From positions 1 through 5,893 of the forward strand of contig CAIMNF010000568.1 in assembly GCA_903842755.1 (NCBI GenBank): DNA of 5,893 nt, in the 5' to 3' direction. The notes under the pieces were generated by a model. The model did not search any database, was not told the origin of the DNA, and saw nothing but the letters and a program-made list of their open reading frames with translations. How positions within the stretch are numbered: the stretch's first letter is position 1; every line of letters begins with the position of its first letter. Positions 4,749 through 5,893 of the stretch are shown one piece after another. Made by a program: the position numbers and the translations under genes. The DNA is from Oligoflexia bacterium (GTDB taxonomy: Bacteria > Bdellovibrionota > UBA1018 > CAIMNF01).

Positions 4749-5418
4749 TTTCTAAACTCCTTTCTTCCGTTTTGCTAAGTTTTGATTTTCCTTGTCCATA
4801 AACGATCATTTCGGACAAATGACTCGACTTTGTTGCATCCATTGCCGCAAGAATTTTAGCCGCTTTAGCAGTAGACACTTTTGAGAGGGCGGTAACGGCA
4901 AGATCTTCATCGACCTTCGCAATCACTAAAGCTGCACTCTTCGGAGACATCGACTCAAAGGTCTCTACTAATCGATTCACCTTCTCTTCGTGTTCCGCAA
5001 GCGCTTTACCTTTGATTCCTTGAATCTCGTTCCGAATGAGCTCTAAGCGGGCCAGGTCGTCTTTGATTGCGTTCTTTTCTGCGGCTATTTCGTTTTCGCG
5101 CTCTTGAAACTGAGCTTCTTTAAGCTTAATCGCGTTCTCGCGCGCTTCGATGTCCCGAATAATTTCTTCAGAGGCTAAACACTTTCCTTCATGGGCGGGA
5201 ACATTGGCCACTTCTTCCACCTTTTTGACCTCTGCCTTGACCTCTGGTTTGACCGGCTCAGTCTTAGTTACTTCCTTCTCTTTACTCTCCGTTGCGGGTG
5301 CCTTAGCTTCAGGCTTTGATTCCTCTTTTCCCTCCGCTTGTTCCGAATACACCGATACTGGAGTCAGGGCAGAACATACGAGAAAAAGAGCAGCTCCGAA
5401 AAATTTAATTTGATTCAA
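4708..5418 (-). CDS. MotE/FlbB/YlxF-like periplasmic coiled-coil motility protein
   Basis: The 236-residue product has an N-terminal signal peptide or membrane anchor (MNQIKFF basic start, hydrophobic core 7-23, possible cleavage after VYS at 25), and then a Lys/Glu/Pro-rich spacer at 26-70. A single Cys80 comes next, followed by a coiled coil at about 83-145 with heptad-like charged residues. At 148-207 is an MgtE-N-like domain with three repeats around MSPKSAALVIAKVD, LAVTALSKVSTAKAAKILAAMD and SSHLSEMI. This layout is that of the MotE family, which includes rhizobial MotE, a periplasmic chaperone of the stator-linked protein MotC, and relatives placed between fliJ and fliK such as Bacillus YlxF. 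The role here is probably stator or motor-collar assembly; this is inferred. The start is TTG at 5418, overlapping the fliJ stop as TTGA, with GAGGAAG (5432-5426) 7 nt upstream. The C-terminal 30 residues are polar and overlap fliK. Confidence 0.82.
   Translation of the reverse strand: MNQIKFFGAALFLVCSALTPVSVYSEQAEGKEESKPEAKAPATESKEKEVTKTEPVKPEVKAEVKKVEEVANVPAHEGKCLASEEIIRDIEARENAIKLKEAQFQERENEIAAEKNAIKDDLARLELIRNEIQGIKGKALAEHEEKVNRLVETFESMSPKSAALVIAKVDEDLAVTALSKVSTAKAAKILAAMDATKSSHLSEMIVYGQGKSKLSKTEERSLENGESHQRSPANSR
4757..4763 (-). promoter_or_regulatory. Ribosome binding site of fliK inside the motE-like gene
   Basis: AAAGGAG, 8 nt before the fliK ATG. It lies wholly within codons of the upstream reading frame, so ribosomes finishing that gene cross the site, which allows translational coupling. 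Confidence 0.7.
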
Positions 5419-5891
5419 GCGACGTCTTCCTCGCTTTCTTCAAGTGGGCCCTGAGTCAAACGGGCACGCATCGTCATCAGATCATCTAATTGCTTTTGTG
5501 CTAAGCGTGATTGTTCAACTTTAAATTCTTCTAATGCTTTTTCCTTCAAACGATCCACCATCATGCGCTCTTTACGGCATTTGATGTACCCACGCATGGC
5601 TTGATCTAAAAAGCGGCGAGCCCGCACGATTGCTTGATCTGCTTTAATAATTTTGAGTTTTAATCCCGTGATGTAGGCTTCCTGAAGTTGAATGACATTG
5701 ACATTCGATTCTTTTGAAAGAATTTCGTTTTTGTGGTCGAACGCGGTTTGTTTTCGTTCTAAAAGATCGCGTTTATCGGCCAATTTTTCTTGATAAACTC
5801 GTTGGCAACGGGACATCTCTTCGAGCGCTTTTTGCTCGTTGAGATGCTTTACCTTTTCGACTGCTTCGAGTTTAAACTTAAATTTCGCCAT
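5415..5891 (-). CDS. fliJ: Flagellar export protein FliJ
   Basis: FliJ is the small coiled-coil stalk of the flagellar type III export apparatus; it sits in the FliI ATPase ring, contacts FlhA and cycles export chaperones in the cytoplasm. The product has 158 residues (about 147 is usual), is almost wholly helical and highly charged, and begins MAKFKFKLEAVEKVKHLNEQ, matching the family's F-x-F-K/R-L-x-x-V-x-x-x-K start. The C-terminal conserved segment is seen at 106-123 (RKERMMVDRLKEKALEEF, family pattern R-K-x-x-E-x-L-x-x-L-K-E). An acidic tail (EESEEDVA) ends the protein. The ATG at 5891 leaves only 2 nt of upstream sequence, so the RBS is outside the window, but the fit to the family start makes the gene complete. 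Its stop overlaps the start of the next gene by 4 nt. A fliH-fliI pair is the expected upstream neighbour. Confidence 0.9.
   Translation of the reverse strand: MAKFKFKLEAVEKVKHLNEQKALEEMSRCQRVYQEKLADKRDLLERKQTAFDHKNEILSKESNVNVIQLQEAYITGLKLKIIKADQAIVRARRFLDQAMRGYIKCRKERMMVDRLKEKALEEFKVEQSRLAQKQLDDLMTMRARLTQGPLEESEEDVA
5426..5432 (-). promoter_or_regulatory. Ribosome binding site of the motE-like gene (TTG start)
   Basis: GAGGAAG within the last codons of fliJ, 7 nt before the TTG at 5418. No ATG or GTG lies in frame before the hydrophobic core of the signal sequence, so the TTG is the only start that keeps the signal peptide whole. Confidence 0.65.
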
Positions 5892-5893
5892 AC

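Noticed and set aside
5374..5376. Lipoprotein signal at Cys15 of the MotE-like protein
   Set aside because: The residues before the Cys (FLV) do not fit a lipobox, which needs a small residue at -1, and the hydrophobic core continues past it.

Overview
The window is a piece of a flagellar gene cluster, all read from the minus strand (right to left). It suggests a motile Gram-negative-type bacterium of medium G+C (mid to high 40s per cent by eye). The order fliJ - motE-like - fliK - flgD - 'flagellar operon protein' - flgE - (start of fliL?) resembles the Bacillus fla/che order and also flagellar clusters of Bdellovibrio-like bacteria and some other deeply branching proteobacterial lineages. 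A secreted MotE-like protein with a long Lys/Glu/Pro linker and a single Cys before its coiled coil argues for a Gram-negative. A Bdellovibrionota-like host is my best guess, from gene order and protein style only; no marker in the window proves it.

Layout in transcription order. At 5891-5415 is fliJ (export chaperone/stalk). Its TGA overlaps the TTG start of a motE-like gene (5418-4708). That gene overlaps fliK (4748-3210, hook-length ruler) by 41 nt. After a 24-nt gap comes flgD (3185-2190, hook cap), which starts with GTG. It overlaps a small conserved gene of unknown function (TIGR02530-type, 2206-1748). A 225-nt gap rich in inverted repeats (1747-1523) precedes flgE (1522-239, hook protein). 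A second gap (238-28) holds a strong 11-bp inverted repeat, an AT-rich tract and a good sigma-54-like promoter. It ends at a ribosome binding site and the first nine codons (27-1) of another gene, which by its start and position is probably fliL.

How the genes work together: FliJ helps deliver substrates to the export gate. FlgD caps the growing hook, FlgE is the polymer of the hook, and FliK measures the hook and switches export to late substrates. The MotE-like protein probably acts in the periplasm at the stator/motor. The small TIGR02530 protein is always found with hook genes, but I know of no established role for it. The five genes fliJ to TIGR02530 are packed as one operon. flgE and the next gene are each set off by gaps of just over 200 nt with possible promoters, which suggests extra control at the hook and stator steps.

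I see no mobile element, CRISPR array, RNA gene, defence system or novel multi-gene system here. What deserves a second look is mostly in the two intergenic regions, plus some lineage-specific extensions and repeats in FlgD, FliK and the MotE-like protein.
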